The notes: generated by a model from the letters alone, not told the origin. Numbered from the stretch's first letter, positions 22,363-33,303 are shown. The stretch: DNA of 64,000 bases from Ceratopteris richardii (GCA_020310875.1 CM035433.1:105084758-105148757), one strand, 5' to 3'. A program made the numbers and translations.

Positions 22363-23070
22363 ATGATGTTCCAAGCCTACCAGGCTCGTCTTCAAGAGGG
22401 GCCAACAACTGCAAACTTGGACAAGAGTTACCCGAGAGCAGATTTAGAGATTGAACGGATGAAAATGTGCATGAAAATGGTGGAACAAGCTCAAGCTATA
22501 CTTGAGACTAGTCAAAAGTTCAATCAGACAAACTCTGTCAAATCAGATTTGCATTTCCAAGGCTTACTAGAAAAATTAGAGCAGTTGGTAAACAAACCAC
22601 AAGTTCCTTTACCTCCACAGGCTCAACCAGTTATTGAAAGAGGAAGCTCTCCACCAATGGGAGCTTATGTTCCTAATTCCACGGATGCTGGAACACCTCC
22701 TTCAATTCAACAGTACTCTCAAGAGTTCTTGCGGGAAATACAAGAAGAGAAATGGGCCAAGGAGAAGGGTAATTCCCCTCCTATTCCTGAGATTGATGAT
22801 CTTCATGATCAATTTCCCCAAGACATCCCGTCTATCTATGGAGATCAAGCAGAACAACAAGAGGATGAGAGATTAGATTTTGAATCTAATTCTTTACAAG
22901 AGTTGCCTCATTTCACAGGCCCATGGGAATCTGAATCTCTCCAGATCAGAGCTCCCACAATATTGGTAAGAAATGAAGACTCACTGATTCCAAGAAACAC
23001 TGATGTTGTGAAGAACACTAAGGTTCAATGTCATCTCACTGTGGAAGAGCTGCTCAAAGCAAAACCTGAG
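22363..23070 (+). pseudogene. Gag C-terminal part (A1)
   Basis: This aligns along its whole length with the Gag frame of A2 from 63447 on. The shared sequence includes FQAYQARLQEGPTTANLDKS (FKAYQARLQEG in A2), a helical LEIERMKMCMKMVEQAQAIL segment with coiled-coil character, a Pro-rich linker (PLPPQAQP), and an acidic Glu/Asp-rich end. It contains no zinc knuckle; those lie further upstream in A2. The role is presumably particle assembly or a spacer between Gag and protease. Fossil. Confidence 0.85.
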
Positions 23071-23149
23071 CTCTAGAATCATGTGAAGGATCAGGTTCCA
23101 GAACTTGAATCCAATATGCCAAAAGTAGGCTCTAAGCAAAAAGTTCCAG

Positions 23150-23490
23150 AGATACCTCTCGACAAGATAGGAGACATGAGCGAAGGTGAAGAAGGTAACA
23201 CTTATCTTCCGATCACCTATCAAGGTTACACAACCAAAGCAATTGTAGATTCGGGTGCTGGTGTTGCTATTGCGACCACCTCCTTGTGGAAGCGATGGGG
23301 CAAACCCACATTAAGACCAATGAGAATGAAACTTCAAATGGCAGATGGTCATTTTGAAAGACCTCTAGGATTGCTTGAAGGGATAACTCTAACCACTTGT
23401 GGTGTAGAGTTTGAACATACATTTGCTATATGTGACTGAGAAAAATAATGTCTATGAGATGATCCTAGGAAGACCCTTCCTACGACAATT
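23150..23490 (+). pseudogene. Aspartic protease, first retropepsin (A1)
   Basis: An AIVDSGAGVAIATTS active-site loop, with the catalytic Asp codon at 23248, follows YLPITYQGYTTK. The hydrophobic strands and the second signature MILGRPFL lie at about 23459-23482. This is the usual Gypsy position, between gag and RT. It would process the Gag-Pol polyprotein. Confidence 0.9.
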
Positions 23491-23559
23491 GCAAATAGTA
23501 CAGGATTGGGGAACCAACTCCTTGTACTTACAACACTTAGGGGTCACAACCAAGGTCAA

Positions 23560-24180
23560 TCTGAAGGATTACACCTTCAAAGATGTACCACCCCTACAGT
23601 GGAATCCTATCCACAAAGCAAAAGAAGATTCAATCTCTGTGCATTCTGGAAGTTCACCTGATCCATCCTGGCTGCATGAAGATACTCACTTGTGGATGTG
23701 CAAGGTCGCAGAGGAAGAGGAAAAGCGCCTAAAAGCGAGAGACGAAGGAACTCCCCCAGGAGATAGATCAATAAAAGACCCAGCCTATACACCGATGATA
23801 TTTCCAGATGAGGAATTTGAGCCTCATGGTTGGGCAGAAATCTTAGCTACCATGGACATAGCAGTCAATGAAGAACAATGGACACCTCATTGTGATGAGG
23901 AGGGTTATGATATTTCAGTGTTCATGTGTCAGCCCCTGTTGGAAGAGTGTGATCCTAGTGAGTTCATAGAAGAAGAAGAGAATGACGATGATCTAGAATC
24001 CATTGTGATGGATACTTACTTTGACTCAGAGGAACACTATTTAGAAGACATAGGAGTGTTAACCCAAAAAGAAGAACCCCTCACGAGTATTAAAACGATA
24101 AATTCAAAGGAAGGAAGTGAAGGAGGTCAAAAGAAAAAGAAAAGAAAAGCAGTGAAACAAGGAGGAAGAATCATTGTTTG
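23560..24180 (+). pseudogene. Acidic linker between protease and RT (A1)
   Basis: About 200 codons rich in Glu and Asp, with no recognised fold, joining protease and RT. The end is a Lys-rich cluster (GGQKKKKRKAVKQGG). Linkers of this kind are common but variable in plant Gypsy elements. It might hold a nuclear-localisation-like basic patch, but that is inference from composition only. Confidence 0.5.
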
Positions 24181-24389
24181 AAGTACCAGAAAATTTCAAG
24201 AAATATGAAGTGGAAGACCAAAAAATTTTGGTACGGATGCCTAAGAGAGAGGCCATTATAGGAGAAGAATATGACAATAAAGAAAAGACCAAAAAAATTG
24301 TAGTGACCATTGAAGGGAACGAAGAACGATGTACGTACATAGGAGATGACCTAAGTGCAAAAGAAGAAGCAGAGCTTGTAGCTCTATTA

Positions 24390-25640
24390 AGGGAATATAG
24401 GGATGTGTTCGCATGGCACTATAGAGACTTAAAAGGAGTAGATCCAAAGATTTGCTCTCATACGATTCCGATGACCGCTGATGCCAAGCCCACCAAACAA
24501 AAGCCTTACACATATAATGACAATTATGCAGCCAAAATAAAGGAGGAAATTGACAGGCTGATTGAAGCTGGATTCATCTATGAGATTGAGCACACTGAAT
24601 GGGTGTCCCCCATTGTGGTGGTGCCCAAGAAGAATGGGAAATTGCGAGTGTGCATTAACCTTAAAAAAGTTAATGCCGCTACGATCAGAGATAGTTATCC
24701 ACTTCCAATCACCGAACATCTATTGGAGCGTGTTGCAGGCAAGGAGGTTTATAGCTTCCTTGATGGATTTTCAGGTTACAACCAAGTAGCCATTGCCCCC
24801 GAAAATCAACACAAAACGGCCTTTGCCACAGAATGGGGAATCTTTGCATTTCGTGTGATGCCATTTAGGCTCACCAATGCACCTGCAACATTCCAAAGGC
24901 TCATGTGTCATGTCTTCAAAGAGTTCTTGCGAAAGAGCTTAGAAGTATATGTGGATGATTTATGCGCTCATTCCCAAGAAAGAAGTTACCACATCCCTGA
25001 GCTCAGACAGATCTTCAACAAGTGTAGAGATTATCGAGTTTGTTTGAACCCAGAGAAGTGTGTGTTCATGGTACGACAAGGTAAAATCTTAGGTCACATT
25101 GTTTCTAAGAATGGAATTTCAACAGATGAGGACAAAGTAAGAGCAATAGCAGAGCTGCCCAGGCCAAGGAATGTTAAAGAGGTACAAGCCTTTATGGGCC
25201 ATTGTGGATATTACCGTAGGTTTATCCACATGTATGCCATCATAGCTAAACCTCTTTATGGGTTGTTAACAAATTTTGAGTGGAACGAGGAATGCGAGAA
25301 TTCCTTCAACGAGCTGAAAAGACGTTTGTGCACAGCACCAATATTGACTACTCCGGATTGGAGCAAACCCTTTCATGTCCATGTAGATGCCTCCAATCAT
25401 GCAATAGGATGTGTGCTAGCGCAACCCACAGGTGAAGGAAACCTAGATTTGCCGATAGCATATGCTAGTAGGCAATTAAATGCAGCTGAACGAAATTATA
25501 CCACAACGGAGAGAGAAGGCTTAGGCATGGTATACGCTGTGAAAAAGTTTAGACACTATTTATTGGCCAATAAGTTCAAGTTTTTCACTGATCATCAAGC
25601 TTTACTATATTTGGTCAATAAACCTTGCAATACAGGCCGC
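24390..25640 (+). pseudogene. Reverse transcriptase and RNase H (A1)
   Basis: Complete Ty3/Gypsy RT landmarks are present: VFAWHYRDLKGVDPKI, the IEAGFIYEIEHTEWVSPIVV block, VPKKNGKLRVCINLKKVN, YPLPITEHLLERVAG, FLDGFSGYNQVAIAPE, TEWGIFAFRVMPFRLTNAPA, and catalytic YVDD at 24948-24959. The thumb and connection segments follow. RNase H shows HVDASNHAIGCVLAQ (Asp codon at 25386), TTTEREGLGMVYAVKKFRHY and FFTDHQALLYLV. This part is well preserved. Confidence 0.95.
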
Positions 25641-25949
25641 TTGGTGAGATGGAATACGACTTTGAAGTTGTTGTCAGGAAAGGTAGAACCCATCTTAGGG
25701 CAGACCATCTTTCTCCTATCACTTCAGGAGAGCCACCGCAAGGAGTGTCTGATGAATTGCCCGATGCTTATCTGTTCAATTTAGAAGTTGTTCCTAAATG
25801 GGCAAATAAGTTGGTACCAGTCCTAACCTTCGGGCCTGCAAATAAGAATGTGAAAACAAGCAAAGAAGAAATTGTAAAATCACAAAAGTATCAAATATTG
25901 GCTGGAAGTATGTACAAGCAAGATACCGAGGGCGTATTAGCTTGTTGTG

Positions 25950-27420
25950 TCGAGGACGATGAACATACTAGTTGGTTGCAACAAGCCCATGAGGGACTGC
26001 TAGGAAATCACTACTCTAAACAACGAACATTGCAGAATCTAAAACGTTTAGGAGTGTATTGGCCTAGCATGGACAAAGAAATACAGGAGTGGATCCAGAA
26101 TTGTCCAGTGTGCCAGAAGAGACCCCCAGTGGAGCATGCCACTCTTTATCATGTGTCATTAATCCCAGATTGGAGTGCTCCATTGGTTGAGTTCATGAGA
26201 TCGGGAACATTACCCAATCAAGCTAGTCTTGCAAGAAAACGGAGCATGGAGCAAGAGGCTCAAGACTATGCCTTAGTAGGAGACAACCTATATCGGAGAG
26301 GCAAAGATGGTTATCTAAGACTGTGCGTTCATGAATCAGACTATTTGAAAGTCTTAGAAATTGCACACAGCGGTGCTGCAGGTGGACACTTTGGGCCTGA
26401 CAGAGTAATTAAGACCATTCTATTCTCAGGACTTTGGTGGCCCACTCTTCATATGGATGCACATACTTATGTGAAGAAATGTGACACATGCCAACGTGCC
26501 CAATATCCGATAAGAAAAGATGAGATGCCTTTAAGGCCAATGATGGGAGGACGTGCATTTTCAAAGTGGGGTATAGACTTTGTAGGTCCCATCAACCCCC
26601 CAGCTAGAAACTCCCATGCAGAATACATTATTGTAGCCACAGATTACCTTACAAAGTGGGTGGAAGTAAAAGCCACGACAAAGAATGATGCTCAAACGAC
26701 GGCTAAGTTCTTATTCGAAAATGTGTTCACTAGATATGGGTTACCAATAGAGTTGGTTAGTGATAGAGGTACGCACTTCTTGAATGAGGTCATTGAAAAT
26801 CTCCTTCAAGAATTCACGGTGATACATAAGAAGTCTGCCCCCTATCACCCACAAGCTAACGGACAAGCCGAGAGCACGAATAAGATCCTATGTAACGTAT
26901 TGACGAAACTTGTAAATAATAAACGCTCTGATTGGGACAAACAACTTCATCATGCTGTTTGGGCATACCGAGTTGCCTACAAAACGGTACTCAATGCTAC
27001 CCCATTTCAGATGGTCTTTGGACAGAATGCCGTGCTACCATTGGACTTCCTAATCCCAGCCTTGAAAGTAGCGCAAGAGCATGAGTGGAATGGACACGAG
27101 TTGTCCTCCAGGATCTTTGATCTAGAACGCTTAGGTGAGACGAGGCTACGGGCAGCAGCAGGCATTTATGCTGCAAAGAAAAGGCAAAAGGCATACTTTG
27201 ATGCTCATGTAAAGGATAAAGGATTGAAGGAAGGAGATCTAGTGCTGGTCTATACGCTAAAGCAACATGCCCGCAAATTGGAGAAACGAGGATATGGACC
27301 CATGATCATTAATAAACTCTCCACTAGCGGTGCAGTTCAATTGGCCACTTTAGAAGGTGATATCCTACCAAACTATATTAGTGGATGCCGAGTCAAGTTA
27401 TATCAAGAACCTCTTACAGA
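25950..27420 (+). pseudogene. Integrase with two HHCC zinc modules (A1)
   Basis: Two successive HHCC-type zinc-binding modules precede the catalytic core. The first has His at codons 25988 and 26009 and a CPVC pair at 26102-26113 (AHEGLLGNHY ... NCPVCQ). The second has His at 26366 and 26387 and a CDTC pair at 26480-26491 (AHSGAAGGHF ... KCDTCQ). The core has GIDFVGP (Asp codon 26576), VSDRGTHF (Asp 26762) and a QAES Glu (26870), giving D-x61-D-x35-E spacing, as expected for a retroviral-type integrase. A C-terminal SH3-like stretch (LKEGDLVLVYTLKQHARKL, YGPMIINKL) follows to about 27420. The normal layout has one HHCC module, so the doubled module is notable. Confidence 0.9.
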
Positions 27421-27625
27421 GGAAATGCTCATGAGACTCAACACTGCTAAAAAGCGAAAAGAAGAGGAGTTAAGGGTTAGAGAAGAAGCACAAGCAGAGG
27501 CTAGAGAGCGCATCAGAAGAAATAAGCTACGGCGGCTAGGCCTAGATGTCAACACAAAAGCTCCAAAATATCACATGGACATGTGCCAAAAATCGGGCAT
27601 ATCTACTTCTCAAATAATTGATCGA

Positions 27626-27970
27626 CGGCCCTTGGTGACTATAGAGGTAGGACAAGGAAAGAGTGTAAAGACTGTGAGAGCATTAGTTGATTCAGGTGCA
27701 GCAACTAGTGCAGTTCGACTTTCATACTGCCAAGACCTGCAATTGGACATCAAGCCCATAGAAGCCTATCTCATAGGATTGGGAGGTGTGGAAACCTCTT
27801 GTTTGGGAGAGGTGGAACTTCCCATCTACCTTCAAGATGTTCCAATAAAAGTCAAAATGCTAGTGTGTCATGATGAGGACCTCACAGAGCCACTTGTCTT
27901 GGGTCAAGATTGGATTTACGACCATGCTGCCAACTTGAACCTAAGAAGTCAACTTCTTCATGTTTGGGCA
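27626..27970 (+). pseudogene. Second retropepsin-like domain after integrase (A1)
   Basis: Downstream of integrase the same frame continues through a basic helical stretch (EARERIRRNKLRRLGL) into a domain with the two retropepsin signatures. RALVDSGAATSAVRL has its catalytic-type Asp codon at 27689, and EPLVLGQDWI lies near 27887-27916. Hydrophobic strands lie between them and the length is about 115 residues. Its sequence is not a copy of the first protease (23150-23490). Gypsy polyproteins normally have one protease, ahead of RT. It could be an active second protease, a dimerisation partner or a captured cellular retropepsin-like domain. Confidence 0.75.
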
Positions 27971-28860
27971 CATGAACAATGCATTACATTAGAATTGGAG
28001 AATTGCATGGCCACTGACCAAGACACCACACGCTCTCTTCTTTCCTCTAAGACTAATCTTCTCAAACAAGATGTTGTGAATGTCAAAAGATCTATGATCC
28101 AGACGGACACAATCATGGAAGGACAGTCGCAAAGGCAAGAAGAACCTTCTTCTTTTTCAAAGAGTAAAGCATCCACATTAGTCCAACCTCAGAAGCAAAC
28201 AAAACAGTGCAAGATAGCCAGTCTATCAAATAGACAAAGAGCCTTCAAGAAGAAAGAAGTTATGGGCATGAAGCAGATCTGGGTAAAGAAAGGAGTGCAA
28301 CCATCGATGTTGCCTCAACGACTCCCACCCAACCAGATCGACCATGAAAAAAGAAGGACCAAGCACCTACGACAGGCTTAAGCACGAAGAATCCAACAAA
28401 TTTGGGTACCGAAGCTATCAAAGAAGGTCGAACACAATCATGTACAAATTTGGGTGCCTAAAAAATTAGCTACAGCTCAACACGGGCGATTACAGATGTG
28501 GGTACCCAAGAAGCTCTTACATACACAACGGCCTATGCTCCCCACCAGGCAAAAGGTCTCAACAAAGAAGCCAAGGAAAGCAAAGGGTAAGAACAAAACA
28601 CAAAGAACAAACGAAGATAAACTCAACCCTGCTGCAAAAGGAAGCAGGCAATCATCAAGGATATGGGTTTGGAAGCCAAAGCACCAACAACATCCACAGA
28701 ACCAAAAGGCCAACCACACGGGATACCAAAGTTTGGAAAGCATCCAAAGATGAAGTGGCCTGAGGTAATCTCTACAGTACCAAACCCTATTCCAAAATGG
28801 GTTCCAATCCGGAGGATTACATCATTTCGAGATCCAATAGACACCTCCAATCAAAGAATT
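27971..28860 (+). pseudogene. Basic tail with recurring W-V-P-K motifs (A1)
   Basis: After the second protease-like domain, the coding potential continues as a Lys/Gln/Ser-rich tail in which a short motif around Trp-Val recurs: KQIWVKKG near 28271, QQIWVPKL near 28396, VQIWVPKKL near 28445, LQMWVPKKL near 28491, SRIWVWKPK near 28657 and PKWVPIRR near 28793. The spacing is irregular, 50-170 bases. I do not recognise a family. Basic composition suggests nucleic-acid or chromatin contact, but this is inference. Confidence 0.5.
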
Positions 28861-28869
28861 CATCAAGTA

Positions 28870-29855
28870 TGCAAGTAACATCAAAAGCCTCGACCAGCAG
28901 CAACCATGTGCCTTTGGCATAACCCAGTCGTTTGCACCATTCAGGACATGCATTTCCAAAGTATGCATCCATATAGGGCCACCTTACATGGACTTGCATA
29001 GACACAATTGAGAAATCCCAGGCACATGAGACACAATTTTCACATGCAAAATATATTATTGATACTAACCTCTTTCTTCTTGTTTGATGCCATCACGTGC
29101 AAAAAAAAAAAAAGGGCAAAGAAGAGGCCCGACTGTGCTTGAAAATGCTCATCAGCGAACTTTCAGCAAGGACATCCATCAACAAAAAGGACAAGCCGAT
29201 GGTCAAACACCATGATGGAACTACAACACGAAAGATGAAGATCAACGGACCCTTCACCATGGTAAGACGTGTATGCTTCAACAACACTATAACCATGATC
29301 GATTAGAAAACCTCTTCGTCAGCATACCCTTGAGCACTTAGCTCAAGACCCAATCTCTTGCACCATACTTCTTGCCATGCATTTTCCAAGTACGCATACG
29401 TAGGGCCACATTACAAGGCCATGCACAAGGCACATATTTTGTTCAACCCACGCACTAAAGCACTTACCCATCATCCATTATGGGTTACAAGTACTTGGCA
29501 TGAAAACTATGAAAGCCATCTTTGGAAGAATCAGCGACATCACAGTGACCACTACAAGAACAAGGGAGCCATCCACCATTGAGAGTTGCTCATAATCAAC
29601 ATTGAACACCTCCTTTGAGCAACTAGTAGTTTTGGAAAACCCACAAATGCACCATCCAGATGGAATACAAGGCAGAAGTACGTACAAAGGGACTACAAAC
29701 TGCAAGAGATAACAGTGGCAAAGTGAAGAACCAGACAAACGACCAGGATACATTGGGAAAAGGGATCGCCCCTGTTGGACGCAAAGGACGCTACCTCTCA
29801 ACGTACTACATGGACGACCACTACAACAAGGGTCTGTCAGGGACGACAGACTCAA
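28870..29855 (+). other. 3' non-coding region of A1 with an imperfect internal repeat
   Basis: The region between the coding tail and the polypurine tract. Two similar blocks are present: around 28935-29010 (TGCATTTCCAAAGTATGCAT ... AGGGCCACCTTACA) and around 29375-29440 (TGCATTTTCCAAGTACGCAT ... AGGGCCACATTACA). A run of 13 A lies at 29101-29113. No gene is recognised. Confidence 0.55.
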
Positions 29856-29867
29856 GAGGGGGGGGAG
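29856..29867 (+). other. Polypurine tract of A1
   Basis: A purine run (AGAGGGGGGGGAG) ends directly at the LTR start TGTTGAAG. This is the usual plus-strand priming site next to a 3' LTR. Confidence 0.9.
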
Positions 29868-30490
29868 TGTTGAAGCTCAAGATCAAGGACAAAGAATGGA
29901 AGTGCATCAAGGAAGTGGACACACAAGAAGAAAGAGCAAGTAGGGAGCTCCAAGAAGCACCTGTCAATTTTCAGAAGAAATCCCTACAAAAATAGTGATT
30001 TTTATCACTAAAAACCATTGTAAATACCATTTTCCATTTTTTTAACTCCATTTTGTTCAAGCCGAGGAGTCCTCGAGCTTGAGGAGTATTAGAACTACCA
30101 TCCTACCAATTTTCATAATTTTTAGACTCCGTTTGAGCCCCCAAATAAGCCCTGGAACCTATTTTTTTACTAGGCCGGACACTAGGTCTGGACAGGGCCA
30201 AAACCACTCAAAAACTATAAAAAGGGCTGGAGAGCTCTTTTTGGGGTTAGCTTGTTGTAGATTTCAGCTTTGTAAGAGAGCTCTTGTATAATCGAAGATC
30301 TTCCATTGTTCCACTCCTTGCTCTTACTTTGTGCACGTGTGTGTGTATGTGTGCATGCTTGTGTGCTTTCACTCACGCACTTGTGCCATCACTTGCTCGC
30401 GGTCTTCATACCGGTCCTCACGTCTCCACGGATTGACATTTATGAGGTGTATCTCCTCACGTTGGTACTCACCATTGTGCTAGAGTGACA
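29868..30490 (+). repeat. 3' LTR of Gypsy A1 (623 bp)
   Basis: It starts TGTTGAAGCTC and ends GAGTGACA, aligning along its whole length with the 5' LTR of A2 (58590-59215). It carries a TATAAAAA box at 30216-30223 and a GT-rich stretch near 30338-30362. The two LTRs belong to different insertions, so their divergence does not date either one. Confidence 0.95.
30216..30223 (+). promoter_or_regulatory. TATA box in A1 3' LTR
   Basis: CTATAAAAAGGGC is conserved at the same place in the A2 LTR (58939-58946). It is the likely core promoter of the family and marks the U3/R side of the LTR. Confidence 0.7.
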
Positions 30491-30639
30491 TCCTTGTTTG
30501 GGGTAATGGTCTTCATTGATATGTACACAAACTTAAAGCGCGGCCAAGATAATGTATCGCTTGCGAAAGCACCATCCAAACGCAGTATATATAATGAATT
30601 AATGAAGAAATGATAGCAAGAATCAAGAATGTAATTGCA

Positions 30640-30990
30640 TTTTCCACAAATGGTACATTGTCTTAAAATGCAACCTCGATAGGCATATGAAAATCGGCAA
30701 CCAAAGTTGATAGTTGAAAGGCAAGGGACCTAGATACCCACATCTACTCTCAACTACTCTATTGCTTACAACTAAAGTGGCGAACAAGGCATTACTATGG
30801 CCATCCTCGACTCCTTGGCTCCATGGCTCCAAGATTCTAATGGCACGTTTGGCTACACATGGACTTGTTCAACCAATAGGGTGGAAACAAAGAAATTTTT
30901 GAAGGGTGGGATTTGAACCCATCACCCAACCTAAAGACTTTATTCACTACACTGTGTATATGATGTCTCACTACTGGAATATACTATTTA
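30640..30990 (-). mobile_element. Probable tRNA-derived SINE
   Basis: The minus strand at about 30908-30960 reads like the head of a tRNA-derived SINE. GGGTTCAAATCCC is an almost exact B-box (GGTTCAAATCC), and about 35 bases upstream an A-box-like CAGTGTAGTGAATAAAG is seen. Spacing fits an RNA polymerase III internal promoter. The body would extend to lower coordinates, but I found no clear tail or target duplication. No complete tRNA cloverleaf forms, so a real tRNA gene is unlikely. Confidence 0.4.
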
Positions 30991-32330
30991 CTTTTACCTA
31001 AAAGCACTCTCTACCTTTCTACAGTTCCAAGGTTTATCTTTGTTTTTGTAAGCATTTTTTTTTCATTGGACTTAATTTTTTTCATCTATCAACTCATGGA
31101 CCCTACCCATACCATGGAGGGCTTTGGGAAATCACCTCTACCTAGTGTACCTATTGAATAAAAAATTAAACTCCTATGACACGAACTCCAAAGTGCCTAC
31201 AATGAAATCAAGGAACATGATCCTTTACTTCAAAGGATGCAAAATTAAGATGACAATCGACTTCATGTGGTAAAGGCTATTATCATATACAAACGAGATG
31301 CCATGCATTATGCTAGGCCACAATGCCTTTGTAATTATTTCCATATATTCATAGTACCGAATTATAAAGTGATGCTACCCCTTCAAATCTTTTTGGAAAT
31401 TAATATGACACATCGATCGGGCATAGAGCATACACTAATTATGATAATGTTTATCCATGAGTGGTGCTTTGGGCATGGGAAGCACAAATTTCTACATAAT
31501 TATTTGTTTTTTGAGTGATTTATTCTTAGTCTATGTGATATTTAACTTTGTGAGAAGACTTAATGTATATGTTGAAGTCTACACACTATTAAGCTAGTAC
31601 TATCAGATATAATTTGGTGAAGGAAGTTGTCTCGTGAAGTGTTTCAGTGTTTGAAGAATTAATTGATATGTGAGATGTTGAACCTATTAATACAATAATG
31701 GAGTGAACAATATTGTGAAGATAGCATAGTAATTGGACTGGAAAGGATTAGTGTGGGAAACATGAAGGAATTTTTTTTTCTTAAGTTTCCTCCAACCAAG
31801 AACCCTTAGTTTATCACTGGTATTTTGTAGTTAGATAGACACAGAGTAGTCTCTTCTAGACTATAATATTGGGAAGAGGTTAACACATGGGATGCTACTT
31901 GGGAATGATGCTGATGATGGAAACAAGTGTAGACATTGGGTAGAGATGCATCACTATTTTGCATTCAAGGAAAGTTATCCTAGTACAAGGCAGTTACATT
32001 GTGCATCATACAAACTCATTTTAGAGCCCTAAAACCAAGGCAGATGAAGAAGTAGCAAGTAGAAAGAACCCTCATTCCCAACCTTGAGCCAGATCAAATA
32101 AAGTTTCTCCACCAGAGAATACCATAAATCTCTTTTGTTCTATCAGTGGTTATCGAAATCCAACATGTGAAAGAACTTGAAGTTTGACATTTTTCCACTT
32201 ATTAGAAATTTAGATAATAGAATTTTTGTACAAAAGTAGAGGAAATTACTCCTTGATATTTAGAACCACCTATAATTTTCCCCGAAAAAAATTGTAATCC
32301 AGTAATCATCCACAATTGCTTTCTTCTAGT
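30991..32330. other. Non-coding stretch, possible Gypsy 3' trace
   Basis: No gene is recognised. Around 31820-31900 (plus strand) a frame reads ILDRHRVVSSRL and then EEVNTWDATWE, which faintly recalls the integrase C-terminus and chromodomain of plant chromoviruses (an ATWE motif). The match is short and weak. The rest is AT-rich with only short frames. Confidence 0.3.
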
Positions 32331-33290
32331 TCATATTCTTAAGAAATTATTGACCCATTTGACTACTTTAATCGCAACGATATGGCAACTAAAGATATGA
32401 TGTTTTGAACAAAATTTCTGATGGGTATGAGTTATGCTAAATCTTTAGGTTTCCTTGATGCTCATGTTCATTCATTTGAAATTAATTATAGTGTGATGCC
32501 CAATGCCCTATGACCAAATTCTCTCGTGAATGAAGCCACTAGGTGGTCAACAAAATTTTAGTTAAACCGTTTTCAAAACTATCTTGGAGTTGGAGATGCA
32601 TTCTTCCACAAGTTTCAAAAGAAAAATGCTAGTATGAAACAATATTCGAACCCCATTTATGAGAGATTCTTGTATATAATGATCTCCCGATAGACATGAA
32701 ACCAAAATGATGCACAATTGGACTTCTTCCATAATCATGGAAAATAATGATTATTAGATGTATTAGTGATATGATCCTGGAGGATGTTCTAGACATGACC
32801 TTATTATTAGAACATAAAGATGGCGGTTTTTGTGGAGGATTTGGAGTGATAGCTAATCAAGACAACTAAGATTATACAAGAGGACTTATTGAAGAAGGTT
32901 TTTTGTAGTGTGTGTAGAAATCTCTGCCATACGACAATCAAATAAACCTTAAACAAGTTGTATTGTGCAATCTGCCAATGTGTTGATCATAATACAAAGA
33001 GTTACCAATATAATGCTAAGATGCTCAGTAAACCATTAGTGAATGCCATCATACAAGATACTACTGAACCACGACAAGTTACATTCCACCACAAAAGATT
33101 ACTCCTCAGTACCAAAACTATTCACAGTACAAATCCTATAATAATCAAAATTCTGGCAGTAATACATGATCAGCTATGACAAACAATCTAGCTCCATGAG
33201 GAATGCCCCTCCAATGCCATTTCTATGAATAAATGGGGATATACAAAGGAATTTCAAAGAATTTCAAGAATACATTAAAAGGAAGAAGAC
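32330..33290 (+). pseudogene. Gypsy gag remnant G3
   Basis: Plus-strand pieces read FLDAHVHSFEINYSV, then LVNEATRWSTKF, matching the gag of G1, and later a zinc-knuckle-like CAICQCVDHNTKS at about 32964-33005. A Gln/Tyr/Asn-rich stretch follows and the piece ends beside Copia Cop-B2. It is the same family as G1 and G2, with many breaks; old. Confidence 0.6.
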
Positions 33291-33303
33291 TCGTCAAGGT
33301 CCT

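Larger units (their letters stand above)
22359..30490 (+). mobile_element. Large Gypsy LTR retrotransposon A1 (5' end missing)
   Basis: Homology to Gypsy A2 starts at about 22359, matching A2 from about 63443, so the 5' LTR, leader and most of gag are absent. What remains runs in order: gag C-terminus, aspartic protease, acidic linker, RT, RNase H, integrase with a doubled zinc module, a second retropepsin-like domain, a basic tail, a non-coding 3' region, polypurine tract and 3' LTR (29868-30490). No chromodomain or archaeal-type second RNase H was recognised. The pol parts are long and well kept with only a few breaks, so the copy looks fairly young. A1 and A2 are different insertions of one family; their LTRs agree at roughly 95% by eye. 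Confidence 0.95.

Noticed and set aside
22082-22414. A 110-codon minus-strand frame with a helical, charged end
   Set aside because: It spans the boundary between the G2 LTR region and Gypsy A1, so it cannot be one ancestral gene.
28477-28850. Hydrophobic minus-strand frames opposite the A1 tail
   Set aside because: They are reverse reads of the Lys/Gln-rich tail, which become Phe/Leu/Cys-rich. No independent support.
27971-29855. An envelope-like gene in the 3' part of A1
   Set aside because: No signal peptide, transmembrane anchor or fusion-type segment is seen on the plus strand. The tail is basic and low-complexity.
30900-30970. A tRNA gene on the minus strand
   Set aside because: The B-box is good, but no acceptor-stem pairing or full cloverleaf is visible, so a SINE head is more likely.
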